From Ahrensia sp. (GTDB taxonomy: Bacteria > Pseudomonadota > Alphaproteobacteria > Rhizobiales > Rhizobiaceae): a stretch of 8,556 nt of DNA. The stretch spans positions 1 to 8,556 of the forward strand of contig JAHEJF010000054.1 of NCBI GenBank assembly GCA_024639025.1, read 5' to 3'. A program made the position numbers and the translations under genes. This document shows positions 1 to 7,009 of the stretch, piece after piece. Numbering within the stretch: the first letter of the stretch is position 1; every line of letters begins with the position of its first letter. The notes under the pieces are model-generated. The model was not told the DNA's origin. It did not search any database and saw only the letters and a program-made list of their open reading frames with translations.

Positions 1-2
1 CA

Positions 3-194
3 GTCAAGCAACGACCGACATCCTCCAATGACTGGGTATCAACCGACGCCGAAGTGGCCTGTCCTGACCCGAACTGTGGCGGTCGATTTCGCATTGTGCG
101 CGGCAAAAAACGTCGCTTCAGTCACGCTGAGACCACGGGCCTACCAAGCTCGCGTGACACCCCATATTGGCAAAAGTCGGAGAACGATAGGTGA
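3..194 (+). CDS. Unrecognised protein, C-terminal end only (5' truncated)
   Basis: The reading frame starting at base 3 is open from the window edge to a TGA at 192-194, giving about 63 C-terminal residues. There is no ATG in it, so the start lies outside the window. The visible part has a Cys-Pro-Asp-Pro-Asn-Cys motif followed by Gly-Gly and a very basic stretch (RIVRGKKRRF), which could be one half of a zinc knuckle. It ends in a polar tail with a DTPYWQK segment. The TGA overlaps the GTG start of the next gene as GTGA (191-194), like the other junctions in this operon, and that is the main reason to prefer this frame over the one at base 1, which is also open. I do not recognise the family. 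A third possibility is that the upstream gene ends at the TGA at 29-31 in frame 2 and that this stretch is non-coding. Confidence 0.55.
   Translation, partial: VKQRPTSSNDWVSTDAEVACPDPNCGGRFRIVRGKKRRFSHAETTGLPSSRDTPYWQKSENDR
179..183 (+). promoter_or_regulatory. Ribosome binding site of the aldo/keto reductase
   Basis: GGAGA lies 7 bases before the GTG at 191. This spacing, together with the 4-base overlap with the upstream stop, supports GTG 191 rather than the second in-frame GTG at 197. Confidence 0.6.
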
Positions 195-1270
195 GTGTGG
201 AGACCATTAATCTGCGCCCCGGTCACTCCATTTCCAGAGTGATCAAAGGAGGTTGGCAATTGGCGGGAGACCATGGTTCGGTTGACCGATCAACAGCGAT
301 CTCCGACATGGAGCACTTCCTCGATGCAGGGATAACCACTTTCGACTGTGCGGACATTTACGTCGGTGTCGAAGAGATGATCGGCGAATTCATTGCCGAT
401 GTGCGCCGTCGCCGCGGTGCGGATGTCGCTGAAAAAATTTGTGTCCACACCAAACTTGTGCCCGACCTGACACTGTTGGAGCGCATTCGCCCTTCGGATG
501 TGGAAGCCATTGTCGATCGGTCGCTCAAACGGCTGCAGGTCGATTGTCTTGATCTTGTGCAGTTTTTTTGGTGGGACCTGTCGCTGGGCGAACCTCTGGA
601 GGGCCTCAGCGTCTTGAAGGATCTTCAGACCAAAGGCAAAATCCGGAATCTCGGCATCACCAATTGGGATCGCCACCAGATAGCTCCGTTTGTCGATGCA
701 GGTTTCGATATTGCAGCAGCTCAAGTCCAGTACTCGGTTCTCGACCGACGCCCGGGTGGCGGCCTCAGTGACTGGGCCGCCTTGCATGACATGAAACTGG
801 TCTGTTACGGCACTCTGGCCGGTGGATTCTTAACGGATAACTGGCTCGGAAAACCTGATCCTGGATTTCAATTTCAAAATCGCAGCCTCATCAAGTACCG
901 GTTGATTATCGACGAATTCGGGCCCTGGTCGCGGTTCCAGCAACTTCTGCAGGCGCTTCAATCCATTGGGGAACGAAACGGCGTATCGCTCAGCTCGGTT
1001 GCCACTCGCTGGGTTCTGGAACAACCACAAGTCGCTGCTGCGATCGTTGGAGCTCGCTATGCCCGACATCTGCAAAAAACTCTGGAGGTTTTTTCCTTCA
1101 GTCTTTCCATAAACGATCTCGCTGAAATCAATGCTGTATTATCCTTGGCTAACGGCCCAACGGGGGACGTATTTGCTCTTGAATCTGACAGGACCAGCCG
1201 TCACGGCAGCATTATGAAATACAATCTGAATACCAATCCCAACGACAAGGTGTTGGGTGCCGATGGCTAA
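191..1270 (+). CDS. Aldo/keto reductase family protein lacking the catalytic His
   Basis: A 359-residue cytoplasmic protein with the plan of the NAD(P)H-dependent aldo/keto reductase (AKR) TIM barrel. An N-terminal strand reads VIKGGWQLAG. The segment FDCADIYVG (51-59) supplies the expected Asp52 and Tyr57, and VHTKLVP supplies Lys88. The fourth catalytic position is in VQFFWWD (123-129), where Phe126 stands where family members normally have His (QxHW). GITNW (155-159) and AAAIVGAR (282-289) correspond to barrel and cofactor-phosphate-binding regions. The C-terminal RHGSIMKYNLN (337-347) resembles a tail I associate with one AKR subgroup. Without the His, carbonyl reduction may be slow or altered, so the true reaction is uncertain. 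The gene starts with GTG overlapping the upstream stop, and its end overlaps the LivG-type gene. It probably acts on a compound brought in by that importer (inference). The AKR fold is clear; the substrate is not. Confidence 0.9.
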   Translation: MSVETINLRPGHSISRVIKGGWQLAGDHGSVDRSTAISDMEHFLDAGITTFDCADIYVGVEEMIGEFIADVRRRRGADVAEKICVHTKLVPDLTLLERIRPSDVEAIVDRSLKRLQVDCLDLVQFFWWDLSLGEPLEGLSVLKDLQTKGKIRNLGITNWDRHQIAPFVDAGFDIAAAQVQYSVLDRRPGGGLSDWAALHDMKLVCYGTLAGGFLTDNWLGKPDPGFQFQNRSLIKYRLIIDEFGPWSRFQQLLQALQSIGERNGVSLSSVATRWVLEQPQVAAAIVGARYARHLQKTLEVFSFSLSINDLAEINAVLSLANGPTGDVFALESDRTSRHGSIMKYNLNTNPNDKVLGADG

Positions 1271-2099
1271 GAGAGCTACGGCACCAGAAGCAACGTTTTC
1301 TGCTCAAAAAGGTCTGAAACCGTCGGACAAAGATGTGATCTTGAGCCTGCAGCGGGTCAGTCGCGACTTTGACGGTTTTCTTGCCGTCAACGACGTAAGT
1401 TTTGATATTCAGCGTGGATCGATTACCGGGCTGATTGGGCCAAATGGGGCGGGCAAAACCACTCTTTTTAATGTTCTGACCGGCATGTTGGATCCCACAG
1501 CGGGACAGGTGTTTCTAGACGGCCATGCGGTCTCAGGCAAGTCGCCCGACCAGCTCTTTACTCAGGGTTTGGGTCGCACCTTCCAAATCCCCCGGCCCTT
1601 TGCACGCATGAGCGTGCTGGAAAACGTCATGCTGGCGCCGATGGCTCAATTGGGTGAGAAGTGGTACGGCTCATTCCTCGACAGAAAAAAAGTGGTCCAG
1701 CAGGAAGCGTTGATCCGCGACCGGGCTATGGAAACTCTGGAATTTGTCACCCTGGACAGCTTGGCGGACCGCGCCGCCGGACAGATTTCTGGTGGCCAGA
1801 TGAAATTGCTGGAGCTGGCTCGGGTGTTGATGGGTGATCCGCAATTGATCCTGCTGGATGAGCCCGCTGCTGGCGTGAATCCCACCCTGACAGGTACGTT
1901 GATCGAGAAAATCGAGGACCTGAACCGCCAGGGCAAAACCTTCGTGATCATTGAGCACGACATGGATTTTGTCATGCAGCACTGTAATCCAGTCATTGCG
2001 CTTGCAGAGGGCAAGATCGTGTTTCAAGGGAGCCCAGAGGAGGCTCTGGCCAATCCGGTATTGCTGGATGCCTATCTGGGAGCGCAGGCAAATGACTGA
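1257..2099 (+). CDS. HAAT-family ABC transporter ATP-binding protein, LivG type
   Basis: A 280-residue ABC ATPase, one of the two different ATPases that energise branched-chain-amino-acid-type importers at the inner face of the membrane. Walker A is GPNGAGKTT (61-69) and the Q-loop Gln is residue 110 in GRTFQIPRPF, a LivG-like segment. The signature is ISGGQ (177-181), Walker B LILLDEP (197-203) with Glu202, and the switch His234 in IIEHDMDFVM. All catalytic motifs are intact. GTG 1257 has AAGG (1247-1250) six bases upstream and gives a 14-base overlap with the reductase gene. ATG 1263, two codons later, is an equally possible start with an 8-base overlap. About 25 polar residues precede the ABC domain, somewhat more than usual for LivG. 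The 3' end overlaps the LivF-type gene by 8 bases. Confidence 0.93.
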   Translation: MPMAKRATAPEATFSAQKGLKPSDKDVILSLQRVSRDFDGFLAVNDVSFDIQRGSITGLIGPNGAGKTTLFNVLTGMLDPTAGQVFLDGHAVSGKSPDQLFTQGLGRTFQIPRPFARMSVLENVMLAPMAQLGEKWYGSFLDRKKVVQQEALIRDRAMETLEFVTLDSLADRAAGQISGGQMKLLELARVLMGDPQLILLDEPAAGVNPTLTGTLIEKIEDLNRQGKTFVIIEHDMDFVMQHCNPVIALAEGKIVFQGSPEEALANPVLLDAYLGAQAND

Positions 2100-2820
2100 T
2101 CATGCCTTGCAAGCCAGTGACATTACCGCAGGCTATCTGCCGGACTTGCCAATCCTAAAGGGCGTGTCGCTCAACGCAGCCCAGGCCAAAGTAACCGTGA
2201 TCATCGGACCCAACGGGGCTGGAAAGTCCACATTGATCAAAGCGATGGCCGGCCTTGTAAAAGTTTCCGATGGCCAAGTGCTTCTGCAAGGGCAAGACAT
2301 CACCAATCCCCGCCCTGATGAAATGGGCGCGCGGGGCGTGGCCTATGTTCCCCAATCGGACAATATATTCCGCAGCTTGACCATCCGACAAAATCTCGAA
2401 TTGGTTCTGCGCCGCGCACGCGGCGAGCGTGCTGCAAAATTAGAAGCCCTGTTCCAACAATTCCCGCCATTGGCACAAAAGCGCAACCAAAAAGCCGGCG
2501 CCTTATCAGGCGGACAGCGGCAATTCCTTGCCGTCGCCATGGCTTTGGCGATCAACCCGTCGGTGATCCTGATGGATGAACCGTCTGCAGGCTTGTCACC
2601 AAAGGCAGCGCAAGAGGTGCTGGAACATGCCAAATCCCTGACCGAAAAAGGGGTCACCATTGTCTTGGTGGAGCAGAACGTCAAACAAGCGCTGCGACTG
2701 GCAGACCATTGCTACATTCTTGCGGATGGCCGCAATCAACTGGACGGATCAGCGGCCGACCTGTTGGACGATCCGGTGGTGGGACAGATTTATCTTGGCG
2801 GAAAGCGGGTGGCGTCATGA
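2092..2820 (+). CDS. HAAT-family ABC transporter ATP-binding protein, LivF type
   Basis: A 242-residue ABC ATPase forming a heterodimer with the preceding LivG-type subunit. Motifs are Walker A GPNGAGKST (39-47), Q-loop Gln88 in YVPQSDNIFRSLT, signature LSGGQ (138-142), Walker B VILMDEP (158-164) with Glu163, and VLVEQNV (191-197). Gln195 occupies the place of the switch His in that last motif, as is usual for LivF proteins, so this is not a defect. The start is ATG 2092, 8 bases before the end of the LivG-type gene, with GGGAG (2078-2082) nine bases upstream. The same frame is open further upstream to 1951, but that extension lies wholly inside the LivG-type gene and does not look like protein. 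The TGA overlaps the next ATG as ATGA (2817-2820). Confidence 0.94.
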   Translation: MTDHALQASDITAGYLPDLPILKGVSLNAAQAKVTVIIGPNGAGKSTLIKAMAGLVKVSDGQVLLQGQDITNPRPDEMGARGVAYVPQSDNIFRSLTIRQNLELVLRRARGERAAKLEALFQQFPPLAQKRNQKAGALSGGQRQFLAVAMALAINPSVILMDEPSAGLSPKAAQEVLEHAKSLTEKGVTIVLVEQNVKQALRLADHCYILADGRNQLDGSAADLLDDPVVGQIYLGGKRVAS

Positions 2821-3731
2821 TACAGCATCTGGTGGACGGCATACTCGTTGGATCAATCCTATCTTTGGGCGCCATTGGTCTGACCATGGTCATGCACATG
2901 CTTCGCTTTGCCAACTTCTCCCATGCTGAGTTGTTGTCGATCGGTGCTTATTGTGCATTGGTCTTTGATGGCGTCTTCAAGGCGCTCTACCCGCCGCTGG
3001 GCAATGTTGTTGGCCCTCTCAGTCTGACCTGGGCGCTTACACTGTCAATTCTGATCTCCATGACAATTACCGCAGCTTCAGCGATTTTGATCGACTTGCT
3101 GGTGTTCAAAAGGGTGCGTTCCAAGGGCGGAGAACTGTCAATGGTTTTTGCTTCATTTGGCGTTGCGATGATCATCCGCAACGTGCTGGGCTTGATGTTC
3201 GGATTGCAAGCAAAACTCTACTCGCAGGACATTGTCTTCGCTGTCGTGCTCAGCCATGACCCGCTGCTGTTGGTCAAACCTGACCAGATATTCTCATTAG
3301 TGGCAGCGCTACTCATTATGGTGATCCTGCATCTGGTTCTGGCTCACACGACCTTTGGCTACGCCCTGAGGGCGGTGGCGGAAAACCCAAACCTGTCGCA
3401 GGTATCCGGCATCAATCTCAACCGCATGATCATTCTCATCTGGATCATCGGCGGTGGACTGGCCGCCGCTGCAGGCGTTTTTTATGGACTCACAAACCAG
3501 ATCAACCCTGTGTTGGGGAGAGATCTGTTGCTGCCGATTTTTGCCGCCACTATCGTCGGTGGTATTGGCAGTATCTATGGCGCAGCGATGGGTGGATTTT
3601 TGGTCGGCATCGCTTCCAATTTGGCCCTTCTGATCCTGCCTTCCGGCTACAGTCCGGCGGTGCCATTCCTGATAATACTCGCTGTACTGATCGTGCGCCC
3701 CACAGGCTTTTTTGGGGAGGAGCGTGCATGA
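2817..3731 (+). CDS. HAAT-family ABC transporter permease, LivH type
   Basis: A 304-residue, very hydrophobic inner-membrane protein with about eight predicted membrane segments. It begins DGILVGSILSLGAIGLTMV and continues with MLRFANFSHAE (28-38), the strongly conserved LivH motif between the first two helices. The cytoplasmic coupling loop is GYALRAVAENPNLSQVSGIN (181-200), which contacts the ATPases. ATIVGGIGSIYGA (244-256) is another family hallmark, and the C-terminus LIVRPTGFFGE (291-301) is typical. The length is normal for LivH. ATG 2817 is chosen because it gives the 4-base ATGA overlap with the LivF-type stop and the protein begins at the first membrane segment. The in-frame extension back to 2709 overlaps the ATPase gene and is unlikely. 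It should pair with the LivM-type permease to form the channel. Confidence 0.94.
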   Translation: MIQHLVDGILVGSILSLGAIGLTMVMHMLRFANFSHAELLSIGAYCALVFDGVFKALYPPLGNVVGPLSLTWALTLSILISMTITAASAILIDLLVFKRVRSKGGELSMVFASFGVAMIIRNVLGLMFGLQAKLYSQDIVFAVVLSHDPLLLVKPDQIFSLVAALLIMVILHLVLAHTTFGYALRAVAENPNLSQVSGINLNRMIILIWIIGGGLAAAAGVFYGLTNQINPVLGRDLLLPIFAATIVGGIGSIYGAAMGGFLVGIASNLALLILPSGYSPAVPFLIILAVLIVRPTGFFGEERA

Positions 3732-4675
3732 TCGGGCTAATCTCGTACCTTGTTTTCTTTACGACAGTAGCCGCAATTTTGTCGATTGCCGTGCTGGGCC
3801 TAAACCTGCAATGGGGTAATTCCGGACTGTTCAATGGAGGCGTGGTCGCTTTTTTCGGCGCTGGAGCTTACACGACGCTTATTCTGGGTGGTACGCCACA
3901 GGAAGCCCACCTTGGCGGATATCAACTGTTCTATCCCTTGGCACTGGCCGGCGGCATGGTTGCAGCAGGTGTGATGGCCTGGGTGGTTGGCATTTTGACC
4001 CTGCGGCTGAGGCATGATTACCTCGCCATCGCAACCTTTGGTGTTGCCGTTGCGTTTGAGAACCTAATGCGCAACGCCGAGTGGTTGGCCGGAGGGGCAC
4101 AGGGATTGCGCGGCTTTGAGCGTCCGTTGCACGCCTGGTTGGGGGATGGATTCACCTATAATGCACTGTTCTTGATCTTTGTTCTGCTGCTGTTGATTGG
4201 CACATACTTATTTTTGCAGCGGTTGATCCTCTCACCCTTTGGCCGTTTGTTGCGGGCCATTCGCGAAGATGAGATTGCAGCCAGGTCTCTGGGCAAAAAT
4301 CCTGCCCGGATACGCTTAACGGCATTTGTCATCGGTTCGGTAATTATGGGCTTGGCCGGTGGACTCTATGCCACTTTTTACGCTTTTATCTCTCCTCAGG
4401 ACGTGTTGCCGATCTTGACCTTCCAAATTTGGGCGATGTTGATCGTCGGTGGAGCGGGCAATGCAAGGGGCGCTGTGGCGGGTGCTTTTCTTATTTGGGC
4501 GGCTTGGACCGCCAGTGGTTGGGGGTTGTCACGCTTCGCGCCTGTAGACCTCCAGCTCTATACCGGTTCGATCCAGTTCGTTCTGATTGGACTTGTGATT
4601 GTCGGGATGTTGCTGTGGCGGCCACAGGGATTGTTTCCGGAAAAACTGGTCGTTTCCCAATCTGGGAGGCACTAA
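3728..4675 (+). CDS. HAAT-family ABC transporter permease, LivM type
   Basis: A 315-residue polytopic inner-membrane protein, the second channel subunit of the importer. Family signs are NLQWGNSGLFNGGVVAFFG (26-44), RLRHDYLAIATFG (93-105), and the coupling loop GRLLRAIREDEIAARSLGKN (172-191). LIVGGAGNARGAVAGA (238-253) and the C-terminal LLWRPQGLFPEK (295-306) are also typical. At least eight hydrophobic segments can be seen. The ATG overlaps the LivH-type stop as ATGA (3728-3731), with a strong ribosome site, GGGGAGGAG (3714-3722), five bases upstream, which suggests efficient coupled or independent initiation. The length and all motifs look intact. The TAA at 4673-4675 is followed by 25 bases before the binding-protein gene. 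Confidence 0.95.
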   Translation: MIGLISYLVFFTTVAAILSIAVLGLNLQWGNSGLFNGGVVAFFGAGAYTTLILGGTPQEAHLGGYQLFYPLALAGGMVAAGVMAWVVGILTLRLRHDYLAIATFGVAVAFENLMRNAEWLAGGAQGLRGFERPLHAWLGDGFTYNALFLIFVLLLLIGTYLFLQRLILSPFGRLLRAIREDEIAARSLGKNPARIRLTAFVIGSVIMGLAGGLYATFYAFISPQDVLPILTFQIWAMLIVGGAGNARGAVAGAFLIWAAWTASGWGLSRFAPVDLQLYTGSIQFVLIGLVIVGMLLWRPQGLFPEKLVVSQSGRH

Positions 4676-4700
4676 TAATTTGAACACAGGGAGTAACTTA

Positions 4701-5966
4701 ATGAACAAACATATCAAACATGCGGCGCTGACGGTCGGCCTTGCCATAGGCATCTCCGCCTACGGTTCAGCTGCTTTTGCGCAAGACTGCACCACCAAGA
4801 TAGGTGCCGTGTTGCCAACGTCGGTTGACTGGGGCAAGCCCATTGCCGCCACGGCCCAATATGTGGTTGACCAGATCAATGAGGCAGGCGGCGTTGCTGG
4901 TTGCCAAATTGAGATGGTATTGCGGGATAGTCAGGTCGACCCAAAAGTTGGTGTCGATGCTGCCAAGGCGCTGGTCGATCTCGATGGTGTTCAGGTATTG
5001 ATAGGGGCAGTTTCCAGTGGTGTTTCCATGCCCATCCTTACTTCAGTGACTGTACCAGCGGGTGTCATGCAGATGTCCTGCTGCTCATCATCGACCGCTT
5101 TCACTGGCCTGGCGCAGGAGGGTAAAACCAGAGGCCTGTGGTTCCGCACATTCGCCACCAGCGGAGTGCAAGCGGCAGTCGGTGCCATGGTGGCCCGCGA
5201 CCGGGGGCACAAATCGGTGGCTATTCTGTACAAGAACGACGACTGGGGTCAGGATATTGGCAAGTTGATTGCCGCTGATTTTGAATCTGTCGGCATCGAG
5301 GTGACCGCCTCTGTGGCGCTGAACGACGGCCAGGCTTCTTATCGTGCTGAAGTCACAGAAGCGTTGAAGGGTCAACCGGAGGCTCTCTACCTTGCGCTCT
5401 ACCCGAAGGAGGGCACAGCTGCCGTGCGCGAATGGATTTCACTTGGCGGCACCCAGAACATGATTGTTGCCAATTCGCTGAAATCCGATGAATTCCGCGA
5501 CAATGTCGGCCTGCAATATCTGGGCAACACCGTTGGCACTGATACAGCTTCTCCTCGCAGTGAGTCCGCCTCGGCATTTGTTGAACAATATACCGCGCAT
5601 TTTGGCGGTGCGCCGAGCGGTCCTGGTCTGGCCAACAGCTATGATGCCACTATGATTGCTCTGCTTGCGATGGAAGCAGCTGGCAAAGACGCCGATGGTG
5701 CCCAAATCGCCAGCATGGTCTCAAAGGTCACCGATCCGTCCGGGACGCCAATCACTGCAGATGCAGATGGCTTCAAGCAAGCCCGAGAGGTTCTCGCCGG
5801 TGGTGGCTCGGTTTTCTATCAGGGTGCGACTGGCAATGTGCGTTTTGACGCTAATGGTGACGTCTCCGCACCGGCCGTCACTTGGGGTTTCTCGGATGCC
5901 GGTACAAAGGAATTGAGTTTCATTTCCCTCACCGACGTCGATGCCTTCATGGCCTCGCTGAAGTAA
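4701..5966 (+). CDS. Periplasmic substrate-binding protein of the HAAT importer (LivK/AmiC-like fold)
   Basis: A 421-residue protein with a Sec signal peptide: basic MNKHIKH, a hydrophobic core, and a likely cut after AFA (25-27). The mature part has the type I periplasmic-binding fold: KIGAVLPTS near the start, VDQINEAGGVAG (57-67), VQVLIGAVSSGVSMPILT (97-114), and KSVAILYKNDDWGQD (171-185). The ANSYDATMIALLAM segment (311-324) follows. It should capture the ligand and deliver it to the LivH/LivM channel. The ligand is unknown, and although the operon is Liv-type the protein need not bind leucine or isoleucine. Cys30 and Cys68 could form the N-terminal disulfide often seen in this family. 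A second, adjacent pair, Cys127-Cys128, lies just after the presumed ligand-contact loop. ATG 4701 has AGGGAG (4688-4693) seven bases upstream; the open frame extending back to 4599 is rejected because it would bury the signal peptide. Confidence 0.94.
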   Translation: MNKHIKHAALTVGLAIGISAYGSAAFAQDCTTKIGAVLPTSVDWGKPIAATAQYVVDQINEAGGVAGCQIEMVLRDSQVDPKVGVDAAKALVDLDGVQVLIGAVSSGVSMPILTSVTVPAGVMQMSCCSSSTAFTGLAQEGKTRGLWFRTFATSGVQAAVGAMVARDRGHKSVAILYKNDDWGQDIGKLIAADFESVGIEVTASVALNDGQASYRAEVTEALKGQPEALYLALYPKEGTAAVREWISLGGTQNMIVANSLKSDEFRDNVGLQYLGNTVGTDTASPRSESASAFVEQYTAHFGGAPSGPGLANSYDATMIALLAMEAAGKDADGAQIASMVSKVTDPSGTPITADADGFKQAREVLAGGGSVFYQGATGNVRFDANGDVSAPAVTWGFSDAGTKELSFISLTDVDAFMASLK

Positions 5967-6124
5967 AAAGAACAAGAAAAAGAGCGTGACCGTCGAAGGG
6001 GCGGTCACGTTTATGTGGTCATCCCCGCCCGTGATTTGGACACTTGGACATCCCCTGTCTCGGCATAGCCGACATTCATCGTTGAAGGATAGAATGTTCG
6101 CCTTCAGCCCAAAGTTACCATGCT
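5967..6124. other. Convergent intergenic region
   Basis: This is 158 bases between the end of the binding-protein gene and the end of the HAD gene. Apart from the terminator stem at 5985-6009, I see a weak 8-bp stem with one G-T pair (GTTGAAGG at 6081-6088, CCTTCAGC at 6101-6108) without a T-tract. There is also a tandem TTGGACA (6036-6042 and 6044-6050). Neither can be given a function, and no gene is supported here. Confidence 0.6.
5985..6009. terminator. Bidirectional Rho-independent terminator
   Basis: CGTGACCG (5985-5992) and CGGTCACG (6002-6009) form a perfect 8-bp GC-rich stem with a 9-base loop, 18 bases after the binding-protein stop. On the + strand the stem is followed only by TTTATG, a weak U-tract. 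On the - strand it is followed by CTCTTTTTCTTGTTC, a good U-rich tail. It should stop transcription of the convergent HAD gene well and that of the Liv operon to some extent. Confidence 0.75.
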
Positions 6125-7009
6125 TTAGATGCGGGCAAGTCGCCAATCTGCAAATAGACCAGATTGCGCCGAGAATGATTGCGTGTCGTAACCCGTAAAC
6201 AAGCCGTCTTGCGTTACCAACACTGTGCGCCACCCACGGGCTGCCGCGCCAAGAATATCCGTGTGAAGTGTATCGCCGCACATGGCTATTCGGTTGGGCG
6301 GCACATTGGGAAGCGACGCTTCAATCATTTCATAAACCTCAGAGAAGGGCTTTCCAAAAAAACGAACATATTCAGGAAACAGATCGGCGACTTGATGACC
6401 AAAGTGCCCCGGCTCAATGGAAAACCCATGGTCTCGTGGCGCTGCTAGATCAGCGTTTGCAATCAACAGTTTCCGTGGTCGGCGTTGCATAGCAGCCATC
6501 AAAAGACTTTGGCGCTCGCGCGACCAATTTGCGGTGGCTAGAAATAGGAACTGATCCACAGTCTCGTAGTCTGCGGGGTCGTCACCAAGACGCGTCACGG
6601 TGTCGGGCAAGTCCTGCAAAGGGTCCGCATCTGCAGCGATAACGCCCCAGTGACCGCTGGACAAATGAAGCAATGCGGCCTCGCGACTGGTGATGATTTC
6701 ATCGTCTGCCACTTGAAGCCCAAGGCGTTTGAACTTGTCGATTGCACCGTGGCGGTCATAGCTTGCTGCATTGGTCAAAATGCGAATGGCACAGCCTCGC
6801 TCGCAAAGTTGATCAAGTCGACGATCAGCACCCGGGATCAACGTTTCTCCTACGTTTAAGACGCCAAACGCATCAAAAACAAATGCGTCAATTTCATCGG
6901 TGATATCCAACAAGGACTGAATATCGACGGTTACTTTTTGAGCATCCACCTTTGGAAATCGGACTCGGACTTCCTCATAGCGATCAAAAATTGTTTGCGT
7001 TGTGAGCAT
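6125..7009 (-). CDS. HAD superfamily class IIA hydrolase (phosphatase-like)
   Basis: A 294-residue cytoplasmic protein of the haloacid-dehalogenase phosphatase superfamily, class IIA (NagD/p-nitrophenyl-phosphatase-like). Motif I is FVFDAFGVLN (43-52), with Asp46 as predicted nucleophile. The usual second Asp, two residues later, is Phe48. Motif II is ILTNAAS (77-83), motif III GKPFSEVYE (219-227) with Lys220, and motif IV MCGDTLHTDILGA (243-255) with Asp246 and Asp251 for magnesium. The region between motifs II and III matches a class II cap. Some class IIA subfamilies carry an aromatic residue at the same place (DVWGV type), so this may be normal for its group. The ATG has AGGAAAAG directly upstream (7010-7017). 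The gene is divergent from the DeoR-type gene, which suggests a sugar-phosphate or polyol-phosphate substrate (inference). Confidence 0.87.
   Translation of the reverse strand: MLTTQTIFDRYEEVRVRFPKVDAQKVTVDIQSLLDITDEIDAFVFDAFGVLNVGETLIPGADRRLDQLCERGCAIRILTNAASYDRHGAIDKFKRLGLQVADDEIITSREAALLHLSSGHWGVIAADADPLQDLPDTVTRLGDDPADYETVDQFLFLATANWSRERQSLLMAAMQRRPRKLLIANADLAAPRDHGFSIEPGHFGHQVADLFPEYVRFFGKPFSEVYEMIEASLPNVPPNRIAMCGDTLHTDILGAAARGWRTVLVTQDGLFTGYDTQSFSAQSGLFADWRLARI

Noticed and set aside
28..210. ATG-started frame of about 60 residues at the left edge
   Set aside because: It overlaps the reductase start by 20 bases and shows no recognisable protein pattern. The frame starting at base 3 has a better composition, a Cys-X4-Cys motif and a GTGA junction.
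4599..4700. Upstream in-frame extension of the binding protein
   Set aside because: It lies mostly inside the LivM-type gene and would put 34 residues in front of a clear signal peptide. ATG 4701 has its own well-placed AGGGAG.
6036..6050. Tandem TTGGACA repeat
   Set aside because: There are only two 7-base copies in a convergent spacer with no link to a gene start, so chance is sufficient.
6081..6108. Stem GTTGAAGG/CCTTCAGC as a terminator of the HAD gene
   Set aside because: It contains a G-T pair and a 12-base loop, and no T-tract follows on either strand. The stem at 5985-6009 fits much better.
5721..6281. Long minus-strand open frame across the convergent region
   Set aside because: It overlaps both the binding-protein and HAD genes in shadow frames and shows no family motifs. 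The shared terminator lies within it.
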